Source of the DNA: Altererythrobacter sp. ZODW24
Lineage (GTDB): Bacteria > Pseudomonadota > Alphaproteobacteria > Sphingomonadales > Sphingomonadaceae
Assembly (NCBI RefSeq): GCF_003344885.1
Contig: NZ_CP031155.1
Location: 496,001 to 560,000, forward strand
Direction of reading: 5' to 3'
DNA: 64,000 bases
In this document: piece by piece, positions 35,353-43,252 of the stretch
Numbering within the stretch: position 1 is the first letter of the stretch
How the letters are laid out: the number at the start of each line of letters is the position of its first letter
Made by a program: the position numbers and the translations under genes
Notes under the pieces: model-generated
Told to the model about the DNA's origin: nothing
The model's input: the letters and a program-made list of their open reading frames with translations, nothing else
Databases searched by the model: none

Positions 35353-35526
35353 AGCTGGCGCGTCCAAACGCCCCGCGCCTAAGTTCGGCGTTTCAGTACG
35401 GCGTGGAAAAACCGGAAGTTAGCCCTTGTATTGCGGCGCGGAATGAATCATCTTCTGCTCAAGGCCAGCGGTACACGCGGGTCCTGGCTTCCCGGTGATC
35501 GGCGAAGTCTTGGCTTTCAAAGCGCG
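35353..35526. other. Intergenic region upstream of the leader ORF
   Basis: No credible gene. It should contain the promoter for the transcript that carries the strong Shine-Dalgarno sequence and the 19-codon ORF at 35542. I see no clear -35/-10 pair. Confidence 0.4.
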
Positions 35527-35540
35527 AAAGGAGGTGATCC
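35527..35540 (+). promoter_or_regulatory. Maximal Shine-Dalgarno sequence
   Basis: AAAGGAGGTGATCC is a perfect 14-base complement of the 3' end of 16S rRNA (its ...GGATCACCTCCTTT). The core GGAGG ends 7 bases before the ATG at 35542, the ideal spacing. Ordinary genes in this window pair over only 4-6 bases. The flanking sequence does not match 16S rRNA, so this is not an rRNA fragment. Confidence 0.75.
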
Positions 35541-35541
35541 G

Positions 35542-35601
35542 ATGTCTCATGGTTCAGATAAGGGGTCGGTACAGTTCCGCACGGAGAATTATCGCCGGTA
35601 A
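35542..35601 (+). CDS. 19-residue leader-like ORF
   Basis: ATG to TAA with 19 sense codons: MSHGSDKGSVQFRTENYRR. It is positioned behind the extended Shine-Dalgarno sequence and ahead of a terminator-like hairpin (35650-35682). It contains no run of Leu, Ile or Val codons, so it does not look like a classical ilv attenuator peptide. It could be a sensor of ribosome availability, the coding part of a dual-function small RNA, or a real small protein. Translation itself is inferred. Confidence 0.5.
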   Translation: MSHGSDKGSVQFRTENYRR

Positions 35602-35649
35602 CCCGGGATAAAGTCTACGTGGGCGGCACTTCCGGCCGCTGACCATGTG

Positions 35650-35693
35650 AAGGGTCGCACTGGCATAGCCAGCGCGGCCCTTCTCTGTTTTGG
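35650..35693 (+). terminator. Terminator/attenuator hairpin upstream of ilvE
   Basis: AAGGGTCGC (35650-35658) pairs with GCGGCCCTT (35674-35682), one G-U included. After a single A/C mismatch, CTGGC pairs with GCCAG around a 3-base loop ATA. CTCTGTTTTGG follows. The strong stem with a moderately U-rich tail fits a factor-independent terminator or attenuator, about 120 bases before the ilvE start. Confidence 0.6.
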
Positions 35694-35811
35694 TGACCTT
35701 GCTATCGGCAGAGATGAAATTTGCCGCAGTGCGATACGCCCGTCGGACAACACTTGCGCGCAATCCGCCTACGCCTTACCCGCGCAAATGAAGACACCAA
35801 GGACGCAATCA

Positions 35812-36903
35812 ATGCCAGCCGCCGCAATCACCTTTTCTAACATTCCCCACCCGGCCCCCACGCCCGCAGATGCGCGCGAGGCCTCACTGGTCGATCCCGG
35901 CTTTGGCAACGTCTTTTCCGATCACATGGTGATGATCGACTATACTGAGGGCAAAGGCTGGCATGATGCCACCGTCGGTCCGCGCCAACCCATTCCGATG
36001 GATCCGGCAACCTCCGTGCTCCATTACGCGCAGGAAATTTTCGAAGGTATGAAGGCATACCGGCAGGCGGATGGCGGCATTGCGCTGTTCCGTCCGGAGG
36101 CCAATGCGCGGCGGTTCAACGCATCCGCAGACCGCATGGCCATGCCGCAAATTCCCGAAGAGCTGTTTATCGAGGCGGTGAAGCATCAGGTCGAAGCCGA
36201 TAAAGACTGGTTCCCTGCCGTAGAAGGCGGTTCGCTCTATCTGCGCCCCTTCATGTTCGCGAGCGAGGCGTTCCTCGGCGTACGTCCGGCCAAGCAGTAC
36301 AAATTCATTGTGATCGCAAGCCCGGTGGGCAATTACTTCAAATCGGGTGCACCGGCCGTTTCGATCTGGATCAGCGACTATTCCCGCGCGGCCCCCGGCG
36401 GGACCGGTGCAGCCAAGACCGGCGGCAATTATGCGGCCAGCCTAGTTCCAACGGGCGAAGCATTTGCCAAGGGGCACGATCAAGTGCTGTTCCTCGATGC
36501 GGTTGAGCGCAAATGGGTCGAAGAGCTTGGCGGTATGAACCTGTTCTTCAGCTTCGAAGACGGCAGTATCATCACGCCCCCGCTCAAAGGCACGATCCTG
36601 CCCGGCATTACCCGCGACAGCCTGATCCAACTCGCCCGCGAAGATGGCCTGAATATCCGTGAAGAAATGTACAGCATCGACCAATGGCGCGATGATGCGG
36701 GCAGCGGTAAACTCGTCGAATGCTTCGCCTGCGGCACCGCTGCGGTCGTCACACCCGTCGGCCATGTTGAGGGGCCGGATGGCGGCTTCGACATAGGCTC
36801 AGGCGGCCCCGGCCAACTGACCGCAAAACTGCGCGAGAAGCTGGTGGGCATCCAGCGCGGCACGGTTGCCGATACGCATGGCTGGGTCACGAAACTGGAC
36901 TGA
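35812..36903 (+). CDS. ilvE: Branched-chain amino acid aminotransferase
   Basis: 363 residues from MPAAAITFSNIPHPAPTPAD with AAGGA upstream; the frame is open to 35647 but would cover the hairpin. PLP fold-type IV enzyme that transaminates the 2-oxo acids of Leu, Ile and Val. Motifs: LHYAQEIFEGMKAYR, LYLRPFMFASEAFLGVRP, the Lys region AAKTGGNYAAS, FLDAVERKWVEELGGMNLFF and ECFACGTAAVVTPVG. This is the longer BCAT (IlvE type II-like) form. The leader ORF and hairpin upstream suggest regulated expression. Confidence 0.93.
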   Translation: MPAAAITFSNIPHPAPTPADAREASLVDPGFGNVFSDHMVMIDYTEGKGWHDATVGPRQPIPMDPATSVLHYAQEIFEGMKAYRQADGGIALFRPEANARRFNASADRMAMPQIPEELFIEAVKHQVEADKDWFPAVEGGSLYLRPFMFASEAFLGVRPAKQYKFIVIASPVGNYFKSGAPAVSIWISDYSRAAPGGTGAAKTGGNYAASLVPTGEAFAKGHDQVLFLDAVERKWVEELGGMNLFFSFEDGSIITPPLKGTILPGITRDSLIQLAREDGLNIREEMYSIDQWRDDAGSGKLVECFACGTAAVVTPVGHVEGPDGGFDIGSGGPGQLTAKLREKLVGIQRGTVADTHGWVTKLD

Positions 36904-36962
36904 TTGGCTTGACGTCGGCGGTGTGAAAGCGTTCTCTGGGATTTCAATTCGGGGACACTTTC

Positions 36963-39377
36963 ATGAACACCATTACTACGCTTCGCTATTCCGCCGCTTT
37001 CATCGCGCTGACCGCTGCTGGCACCGCCTTTGCGCAGGATGTCAAAATCCTCCAGCCGGGTGCGCCGGGACAAGCGGCCAAGGAATTGACCGCTGCTGAA
37101 GCGGTGAAGATCGCAGACACACGCTTCACCGAAGATGACGCGAAATTCATGCGCGATATGATCCCGCATCATTATCAGGCAACACAAATATCCGCGCTCG
37201 TGAAGGACCGCTCGAACAACCCTGAACTGGTCGCGCTCGCGGGCCGGATCGATGCCTCACAGGCAGACGAAATCGCCTTTATGCAAGGATGGTTGACGGA
37301 ACGCGGTCAGCCAAAGCAAGATCCCGCCGCCCATTCGATGATGGATATGTCGGGCAAGATGGCCGGTATGGCATCCCCTGCGCAAATGGCCGCACTAGCC
37401 AATGCAAGCGGCGCAGAATTTGACCGCCAGTTTCTCTCGCTGATGATCCCCCATCACGCCGGTGCGATCACTATGGTCGAGACCCTGCAGAAGAAATCTG
37501 GCTCGCTGTACGATCCTGTGCTGTTCGATTTCACCAATGAGATCATGACTGAACAGAAGTCCGAAATCGAGCGCATGACGGCGATGCTAGGAGCCCTGTC
37601 AGCCGATCCGCGTTCCTCACTCACAGCCGGTTTTCGCGATGCGGGCGAAGCGGCCAGCAATATGGTTCTGCTCGCCAGCCTGCCTAAGCCCGACGGCTTC
37701 TTCGATCCTGCCAACCCGACCGGAATTGCGCCGAAAAAGGTCAGCAAGGAAGATGAAGGCAAAGCGCCAGAGCGCGGCAATGATGCCAACCCCGAAGAAG
37801 GCACCATATTCAGCGACCGTTCGCCGCTGCTGAACTTTATGCAAAGCGATATGGCTTTCTCCGGCGATGTGCTGGTCACTGGCAATTTCCACGGCTTCAA
37901 TATCTACAAACTGACGGACGCCGCTGCGCCGCAGCTGGTCAGTTCCGTCGTGTGCCCAGGCGGACAGGGCGATGTTTCGATCGTTGGTGATATCCTCATC
38001 ATGTCGGTTGAACAAACGCGTGGGCGCACCGATTGCGGCGGACAAGGCATCGACGGCGATGTCAGTCCCGACCGTTTCCGCGGCCTACGCATCTTCGACA
38101 TTTCCGACCTAGGCAACCCCCGCCAAGTGGGCCAAGTGCAGACCTGCCGCGGCTCGCACACCCACTCTGTAGTCTCATCGGATGAGACATCCATTGTAGT
38201 CTATAATTCCGGCACGGCAGGCGTTCGGCCCGAGAAAGAACTCGCTGGCTGCATCGGCGATGTTCCGGGCGATGACCGCACTGCCCTATTCCGCATCGAT
38301 GTGATCGAGATTCCGCTAGCTGACCCATCCAAGTCGCGCATTATCGACAGTCCCGCTGTCTTTGCCGATCCTGAGACCGGACGCCTCGCTGGCCTATGGC
38401 TCGAAGGCGATCACGGCGATGGAACGCAGAAAACCAGCACCACCGACCAGTGTCATGACATTACTGTTTTTCCGGCGAAGAACCTCGCAGCAGGTGCATG
38501 TTCGGGCAATGGCATTATCTTTGACATCAGCGATCCGCGCGCGCCCAAGCGCATCGACGAGGTGGTCGATAAGGGCTTCGCCTATTGGCATTCCGCCACT
38601 TTCAACAATGACGGCACCAAGGTGATCTTCACCGATGAATGGGGCGGCGGAACTCGCCCGCGTTGCCGGGTGCAGGATCCGCGCAATTGGGGCGCCGATG
38701 CGGTGTACAATATCGAGGGCGGCGAGCTGACTTATGGCGGCACGTTCAAGCTGCCTGCATCGCAAGGTGAGAAGGAAAACTGCGTCGCGCATAATGGCTC
38801 GATCGTTCCCGTTCCGGGCCGCGATATCTTCGTGCAGGCATGGTATCAGGGCGGTGTATCCGTGATCGATTTCACCGATAGCTCGAACCCGAAAGAGATC
38901 GCCTATTTCGACCGCGGACCTGTCAGCGATGAGGCCGCAGTAGTGGGCGGCTATTGGTCGACATATTGGTACAACGGCAAAATCTACGGTACGGAAATCG
39001 CACGCGGTTTGGACGTGCTAGAGCTTTCACCCAGTGAGCATCTGTCTGCCAACGAAATTGCTGCGGCAAAAATGGCCGACATGGGCGACACCTTTAATCC
39101 ACAGCAGCAGTTCCCTGTCACTTGGCCGGACTCGCCAATGATAGCGATGGCCTATGTTGATCAGCTTGCGCGCAGCGGTGGTTTCACAACCGAAAGTGCA
39201 TCAACGTTAAATAGCCTCTTGGCCCAAGCGGGAGCGCACGTCGCCGCTGGACGCAAAGATAGCGCAACCGCTGCAGATCTGCGCACCCATGTCGGACATC
39301 TGGCGGGTGCCAAGGCAGGATCACGCAAGGCAATGCTGGCTGCCGCTATGGAGGCCATTGCCGCCAAGCTTGGATAG
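36963..39377 (+). CDS. Secreted DUF305 protein with LVIVD-like propeller domain
   Basis: 804 residues. A signal peptide ends near GTAFA. Residues about 45-230 form a tandem DUF305 region with two MIPHH motifs (FMRDMIPHHYQATQ and LSLMIPHHAGAITM), Met/His residues suited to metal binding. The C-terminal 500 residues contain LVIVD-type repeats (DVLVTGNFHGFNIYKL, GLRIFDISDLGNPRQVG, GISVIDF-like GVSVIDFTDSSNPKEIAYF) predicted to form a beta propeller. The combination suggests an extracytoplasmic metal-related or adhesive protein. It is 60 bases downstream of ilvE on the same strand, probably a separate unit. Confidence 0.82.
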   Translation: MNTITTLRYSAAFIALTAAGTAFAQDVKILQPGAPGQAAKELTAAEAVKIADTRFTEDDAKFMRDMIPHHYQATQISALVKDRSNNPELVALAGRIDASQADEIAFMQGWLTERGQPKQDPAAHSMMDMSGKMAGMASPAQMAALANASGAEFDRQFLSLMIPHHAGAITMVETLQKKSGSLYDPVLFDFTNEIMTEQKSEIERMTAMLGALSADPRSSLTAGFRDAGEAASNMVLLASLPKPDGFFDPANPTGIAPKKVSKEDEGKAPERGNDANPEEGTIFSDRSPLLNFMQSDMAFSGDVLVTGNFHGFNIYKLTDAAAPQLVSSVVCPGGQGDVSIVGDILIMSVEQTRGRTDCGGQGIDGDVSPDRFRGLRIFDISDLGNPRQVGQVQTCRGSHTHSVVSSDETSIVVYNSGTAGVRPEKELAGCIGDVPGDDRTALFRIDVIEIPLADPSKSRIIDSPAVFADPETGRLAGLWLEGDHGDGTQKTSTTDQCHDITVFPAKNLAAGACSGNGIIFDISDPRAPKRIDEVVDKGFAYWHSATFNNDGTKVIFTDEWGGGTRPRCRVQDPRNWGADAVYNIEGGELTYGGTFKLPASQGEKENCVAHNGSIVPVPGRDIFVQAWYQGGVSVIDFTDSSNPKEIAYFDRGPVSDEAAVVGGYWSTYWYNGKIYGTEIARGLDVLELSPSEHLSANEIAAAKMADMGDTFNPQQQFPVTWPDSPMIAMAYVDQLARSGGFTTESASTLNSLLAQAGAHVAAGRKDSATAADLRTHVGHLAGAKAGSRKAMLAAAMEAIAAKLG

Positions 39378-39509
39378 GCCGGAGCGCAGCCTGAACAAGC
39401 GCAACTTTAGGCGGGTGAGCATAGAAGTTTGCCCGCCTTCGCTTGCGTCAGCGCAACCATTTCCCCACCTTTGGCGAACACAAGCCCGAACCACTTAGAG
39501 GAACTTCGC

Positions 39510-40364
39510 ATGGCCGATCCCACCTACACGCCGCCCGCAGTCTGGACGAATGACACCGAAAATGGCGGGAAGTTCGCCAGCATCAATGCCCCCACTGCAG
39601 GCGCTCGTGAGGAAAGAGCCCTCCCAGTCGGCGACCACAAATTCCAACTTTATTCGCTTGCCACGCCCAACGGTGTGAAGGCCAACATCATCTTTGAGGA
39701 GCTGCTCGAAGCAGGTCATGCCGATGCAGACTATGACGCATGGCTGATCAACATTGGCGAAGGTGTGCAGTTCACTTCAGGCTTCGTCGACATCAATCCC
39801 AACTCGAAGATCCCCGCGATGGTTGACCACACAGGGTCCAAACCCATCCGCGTTTTCGAAAGCGGCGCGATCCTGATGCATATGGCGGAAAAATTCGGGA
39901 AGTTCCTGCCCACCGATGCTGCCGCCCGCGCAGAGGTGCTTAGCTGGTTGTTCTGGCAGGTCGGCAGCGCGCCTTTCATCGGCGGCGGCTTCGGACATTT
40001 CTATGCCTATGCGCCGGAGAAGTTTGAATATCCGATCAACCGTTATGCGATGGAAACGAAACGCCTGTTCGATGTCTCCAACAACCGTCTGAGGGAAACT
40101 CGTTTCCTCGGCGGTGACGACTACACCGTGGCCGACATGGCTGCATTCCCGTGGCTGGCCCCCTTCGTGACCGGCGATATTTACGGTGAGGCGACCAAGT
40201 TCCTCTCGATCCACGAATACGAATCGGTCGCTCGCTGGGTGAAGGAAATCGGCGACCGCCCTGCTGTAAAACGCGCCAAGATGGTCAACCGCGTCTGGGG
40301 CGATGAGGACGCGCAGCTGCCCAACCGCCACGGCGCGGGCGACTTTGCCGGTAAGGCTATTTGA
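39510..40364 (+). CDS. yghU: Glutathione-dependent disulfide-bond oxidoreductase (YghU-like)
   Basis: 284 residues from MADPTYTPPAVWTNDTENGG with AGAGGA upstream. GST-fold protein of the Nu class: an N-terminal extension binding two glutathiones, a thioredoxin-like domain with KFQLYSLATPNGVKANIIFE, INPNSKIPAM and FESGAILMHMAEKFGKFLP, then a helical domain. YghU in E. coli has disulfide reductase activity with GSH. The terminator at 40378-40399 closes the gene. Confidence 0.92.
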   Translation: MADPTYTPPAVWTNDTENGGKFASINAPTAGAREERALPVGDHKFQLYSLATPNGVKANIIFEELLEAGHADADYDAWLINIGEGVQFTSGFVDINPNSKIPAMVDHTGSKPIRVFESGAILMHMAEKFGKFLPTDAAARAEVLSWLFWQVGSAPFIGGGFGHFYAYAPEKFEYPINRYAMETKRLFDVSNNRLRETRFLGGDDYTVADMAAFPWLAPFVTGDIYGEATKFLSIHEYESVARWVKEIGDRPAVKRAKMVNRVWGDEDAQLPNRHGAGDFAGKAI

Positions 40365-40377
40365 CATTTAAGTGATT

Positions 40378-40399
40378 AGGGGGCCTCGCGCCCCCTTTT
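40378..40399 (+). terminator. Rho-independent terminator of yghU
   Basis: AGGGGGC (40378-40384), loop CTCGC, GCCCCCT (40390-40396), then TTTT. Perfect 7-bp G+C-rich stem just after the yghU stop. Confidence 0.85.
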
Positions 40400-40444
40400 C
40401 GGGCTTTTCTTTAACAACCAGCGCGCTATAGAGACGCCCGCTGC

Positions 40445-40519
40445 TGGGGCGTGGCCAAGTGGTAAGGCACCGCTTTTTGGTAGCGGCATTCGCAGGTTCG
40501 ATCCCTGCCGCCCCAGCCA
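40445..40519 (+). tRNA. tRNA-Gln (anticodon TTG)
   Basis: A complete cloverleaf can be drawn: acceptor TGGGGCG pairs with CGCCCCA (40509-40515), discriminator G, and encoded CCA (40517-40519). The anticodon stem CCGCT/AGCGG encloses the loop TTTTGGT with anticodon TTG at 40477-40479, reading CAA and, by wobble, CAG. The T arm is GCAGG-TTCGATC-CCTGC. The last 32 bases are repeated downstream at 40551-40582. Confidence 0.93.
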
Positions 40520-40550
40520 GCTATTAGCTGACAGCAGCGTCCGGTCAGGG

Positions 40551-40582
40551 CGCAGGTTCGATCCCTGCCGCCCGAGCCAGCT
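40551..40582 (+). repeat. Duplicated 3' end of tRNA-Gln
   Basis: This 32-base segment repeats 40491-40522 (the T arm, acceptor 3' strand, CCA and four following bases) with a single C-to-G change. The two copies start exactly 60 bases apart. It has no matching 5' half, so it is not a functional tRNA. Such a partial copy is what an att site of an integrative element at a tRNA gene leaves behind, or a slipped tandem duplication. Confidence 0.8.
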
Positions 40583-40595
40583 TTTTCGACAAAAC

Positions 40596-41273
40596 TCAAA
40601 TCTCTTCCGGGACCACTTCCGGTTGAGGGTTGTTCGGCACCAAAATCATCGTGCGACCCTCGACTCGCCAACTGGCGAGCCGTGTCAGCAAGTTCATACC
40701 GATCACATTCGTATCACCCAAGCCGGGCGCAATCACAGCGTCCAACCCGCGCGCAGCAACGTTGCCGAAGCGTAGTTCTTCGATCGTCGCAACCTGCGCA
40801 GCCACCGTGCCATTGGCGGTGTTGAGCCGTATCGGAATGCCGCCCCTGCGCGCTTCCAGCCCCGCCCGTTCAGCCGCTCCCGGAGAAAGCGCAGTTAGCG
40901 TGGCGCCTGTATCGACCATGAAATCAATCGGTTCGCCATTCACTAGCGCGCGAAGCCAGAAATGTCCGTCTTGCGCCAGCGGAATGCGCGTTTCGCCGCC
41001 GGTTACTTCTTGGCGGGGCAACATGTTTTCGGGGACCAGCGAATCGAGACGCGAATCGAAGCGGGCCAGTTGCAACACCACCGTCAACGCGATTCCGACC
41101 AACACGACTGTGCTGCCGAAACGCACAAGGCGGCCCAGTGGCACATGACGGCGGATCATCACTGCGCCGACCCACCCTGCAAACAGCGCCGCCACCGCAC
41201 CGAGCAGCAGGCCCGATTGCGGAATGGCTGCGATGAATTCGGCAGCAGCATCCCAGAGTTGTTTCATGTTCAT
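40596..41273 (-). CDS. Retropepsin-like aspartic protease (TIGR02281-type)
   Basis: 225 residues from MNMKQLWDAAAEFIAAIPQS (ATG at 41267 also possible). Two N-terminal transmembrane helices (about 15-75) anchor the protein. The protease domain has FMVDTGATLTALS with the catalytic Asp in D-T-G-A, and the later VIGMNLLTRLASWRVEG typical of clan AA single-domain proteases that act as dimers. The catalytic part should face the periplasm. Physiological substrate unknown. Confidence 0.85.
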   Translation of the reverse strand: MNMKQLWDAAAEFIAAIPQSGLLLGAVAALFAGWVGAVMIRRHVPLGRLVRFGSTVVLVGIALTVVLQLARFDSRLDSLVPENMLPRQEVTGGETRIPLAQDGHFWLRALVNGEPIDFMVDTGATLTALSPGAAERAGLEARRGGIPIRLNTANGTVAAQVATIEELRFGNVAARGLDAVIAPGLGDTNVIGMNLLTRLASWRVEGRTMILVPNNPQPEVVPEEI

Positions 41274-41321
41274 TGCCGTAACATAGGGCCCGCTACCGGG
41301 CTTTTCCATGAACGGCGGCCA

Positions 41322-42269
41322 CTATTGTGCCTCAAGCGCCACAGCAGCCGCACGGCCCGAAAGCCAAGCGCCTTGCACATCAGCGCTAACCAGCCAGTCG
41401 CCAGCAAGCGTTAGCGCCAGCGCCGCATCTGATCGTGCTGCGAGGCCTTGCACAGGCTCTGCCGCGGCATAACGCCAACGATGTGCTGCCATGTGGATCG
41501 GTGTGACTGGCTCGATACCAAGCTGACCGAAGAACAACGCGAGCAGCTCCTCGCCAGCGTCTGCGGCATCGCATTCAAGAATTTTTCGCGACTGCTCAGC
41601 GGAGGCTTGGAGAACCCAGCGTTCCGGCCCGCTTCTGCCTGGCTTGGCGCTATCACGCGAGGCCTCCCAGATCGCGGCTTCGGGATCGCTCAACACGTCT
41701 GCATCAATCGGCAAGCGCTGTCCGAACGCCGCCATAACCGTCCAGCACGGATGCGAGACAACGCTCGCTGCTAAAGCTGCAAATTCAGGTGCCACATCTG
41801 CCAACAACTCAGCGACCTGCTCTGGTGGTATCGCAACGACGATGTGGGCGAATTCGCGCTCACCATCTTCGAAGGCGAGTTTCCAACGGCCGCTGGCATA
41901 GCTGACCGAAAGCACGCGCTTACTCCAATGCACTTCGAGATCGATTGCCATCGCCGCCAACGGGCCATTCATGCCGGGCAGGCCAACAAATCGCCCTTCG
42001 CCAGCAGCAGGCCAAGGTGCCACAGCACCAGCATCGATCCAGTCTGAGACCTGAGCGGCGAAGGATGGATCAGCGGCGGTGAAATAGCGCGTGCCATGGT
42101 CGAAACGGACGGTTTCTCCGGCCACTTCTGCGCGGCGAGCTGCCATGCGTCCGCCCGGCCCGCGTCCCTTGTCAAACAGCACCGATTTAATGCCGCGTTT
42201 TGCCAGTTCTGTGGCGCAGCTTAGGCCTGCCATTCCAACGCCGATTATGGCGATCTGTGCTTCACTCAT
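41322..42269 (-). CDS. NAD(P)/FAD-dependent amine oxidoreductase (renalase-like)
   Basis: 315 residues. The FAD-binding dinucleotide fold opens with AIIGVGMAGLSCATELAKRG, followed by LFDKGRGPGGRMAARR and DHGTRYFTA, the pattern of renalase-like flavoproteins. The C-terminus has LAGDWLVSADVQGAWLSGR, the usual FAD-ribityl contact. The start overlaps the egtD stop (ATGA), so it is part of the egtB-egtD transcript and may act on a related metabolite; its substrate is unknown. Confidence 0.87.
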   Translation of the reverse strand: MSEAQIAIIGVGMAGLSCATELAKRGIKSVLFDKGRGPGGRMAARRAEVAGETVRFDHGTRYFTAADPSFAAQVSDWIDAGAVAPWPAAGEGRFVGLPGMNGPLAAMAIDLEVHWSKRVLSVSYASGRWKLAFEDGEREFAHIVVAIPPEQVAELLADVAPEFAALAASVVSHPCWTVMAAFGQRLPIDADVLSDPEAAIWEASRDSAKPGRSGPERWVLQASAEQSRKILECDAADAGEELLALFFGQLGIEPVTPIHMAAHRWRYAAAEPVQGLAARSDAALALTLAGDWLVSADVQGAWLSGRAAAVALEAQ

Positions 42270-43252
42270 GGGGCGCTGCGCGGGATTGCGGCTTCAGCGA
42301 GGATTAGCGAGAAGCGGCCATCGCTATCAGTCCAGCGCTCGCATGGTGTCCAGCCAGCAGACAGCAACATCATATAGCTGCTGCGTTGGTCGAACTTGTG
42401 GCTGTTTTCTGTGTGAATGGTTTCACCCTTAGTCATGGTGAAATCACTTCCGGCAACGCTGAAGGACAAGTCCTCCTGCGCTTCCAGATGCATCTCGATC
42501 CGCGCATATAGATCATCCCAGCGCGCGACGTGACGCAGCTTTTCGACAGGGATCGTGCCGTCCAACTCGCGGTTGATCCGGCGCGCGAGGTTGAGATTAA
42601 ACTCGCCCGTGACACCTGCCGCATCATCATAGGCCGCCTCAAGAACACCGACGTCCTTGATCAAATCCATGCCGATGAGCAGCATCGCCTCGTCGCCCAA
42701 TGTACCGCGCATTTCGCGGAGTAAGTCGACTGCTGTGCGCGGGACCATATTGCCGATGGTGGAGCCGGGGAAGAAACCCAGCTTGGGCATCGATGCCACT
42801 TCATCCGGCAGCGCAACGTGTTTGGTGAAGTCGGCCTCAACCGGATGGATCGGCAGACCGGGAAATTGCACCACAAGATCAGCAGCCGCAGCACGCAGGA
42901 AATCGCCGGAAATATCGAGCGGGACATAAGCGCCCGGGGCAATCGCATTGAGCAACAGCGGCGTCTTGACCGAACTGCCCGATCCAAACTCCACTACCGC
43001 GCGGCCCGGCCCGATCGCCTCAGCAAACTGGACGCCGCGCTCACGTAGAATTTCGGTCTCAGCGCGGGTCGGATAATATTCCGGGATGCCGGTAATATCT
43101 TCGAACAATTGCGATCCGGCATCATCATAAAGCCAGCGCGCGGGGATCGCCTTTTGCGCTTCGGACAGACCCGCAAGCACATCGGCGCGGAAGGCAAGGT
43201 CCACCCCGTCCTCGCCGCGTTCGACGAGTTTCAAACCTTCATTGGCGGCCAT
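42266..43252 (-). CDS. egtD: L-histidine N-alpha-methyltransferase EgtD
   Basis: 328 residues from MAANEGLKLVERGEDG. Trimethylates histidine to hercynine with three SAM, the first step of ergothioneine synthesis. Signatures: IPARWLYDDAGSQLFEDITG then IPEYYPTRAE, VEFGSGSSVKTPLLL (SAM site), FFPGSTIGNM and HTENSHKF. The start overlaps the egtB stop (TGATG). Together with EgtB it forms the minimal bacterial ergothioneine pathway. Confidence 0.94.
   Translation of the reverse strand: MAANEGLKLVERGEDGVDLAFRADVLAGLSEAQKAIPARWLYDDAGSQLFEDITGIPEYYPTRAETEILRERGVQFAEAIGPGRAVVEFGSGSSVKTPLLLNAIAPGAYVPLDISGDFLRAAAADLVVQFPGLPIHPVEADFTKHVALPDEVASMPKLGFFPGSTIGNMVPRTAVDLLREMRGTLGDEAMLLIGMDLIKDVGVLEAAYDDAAGVTGEFNLNLARRINRELDGTIPVEKLRHVARWDDLYARIEMHLEAQEDLSFSVAGSDFTMTKGETIHTENSHKFDQRSSYMMLLSAGWTPCERWTDSDGRFSLILAEAAIPRSAP

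Noticed and set aside
35527-35540. Possible 3' end of a 16S rRNA gene
   Set aside because: Only the 14-base Shine-Dalgarno complement matches, on the strand of an mRNA RBS, and the flanks bear no resemblance to rRNA.
35542-35601. Classical leucine/isoleucine/valine attenuator peptide for ilvE
   Set aside because: The 19 codons contain one Val and no Leu or Ile, so stalling on the regulated amino acids is not expected.
40551-40582. Second tRNA gene
   Set aside because: Only the 3' half is present and no acceptor 5' strand or anticodon stem can be drawn upstream.
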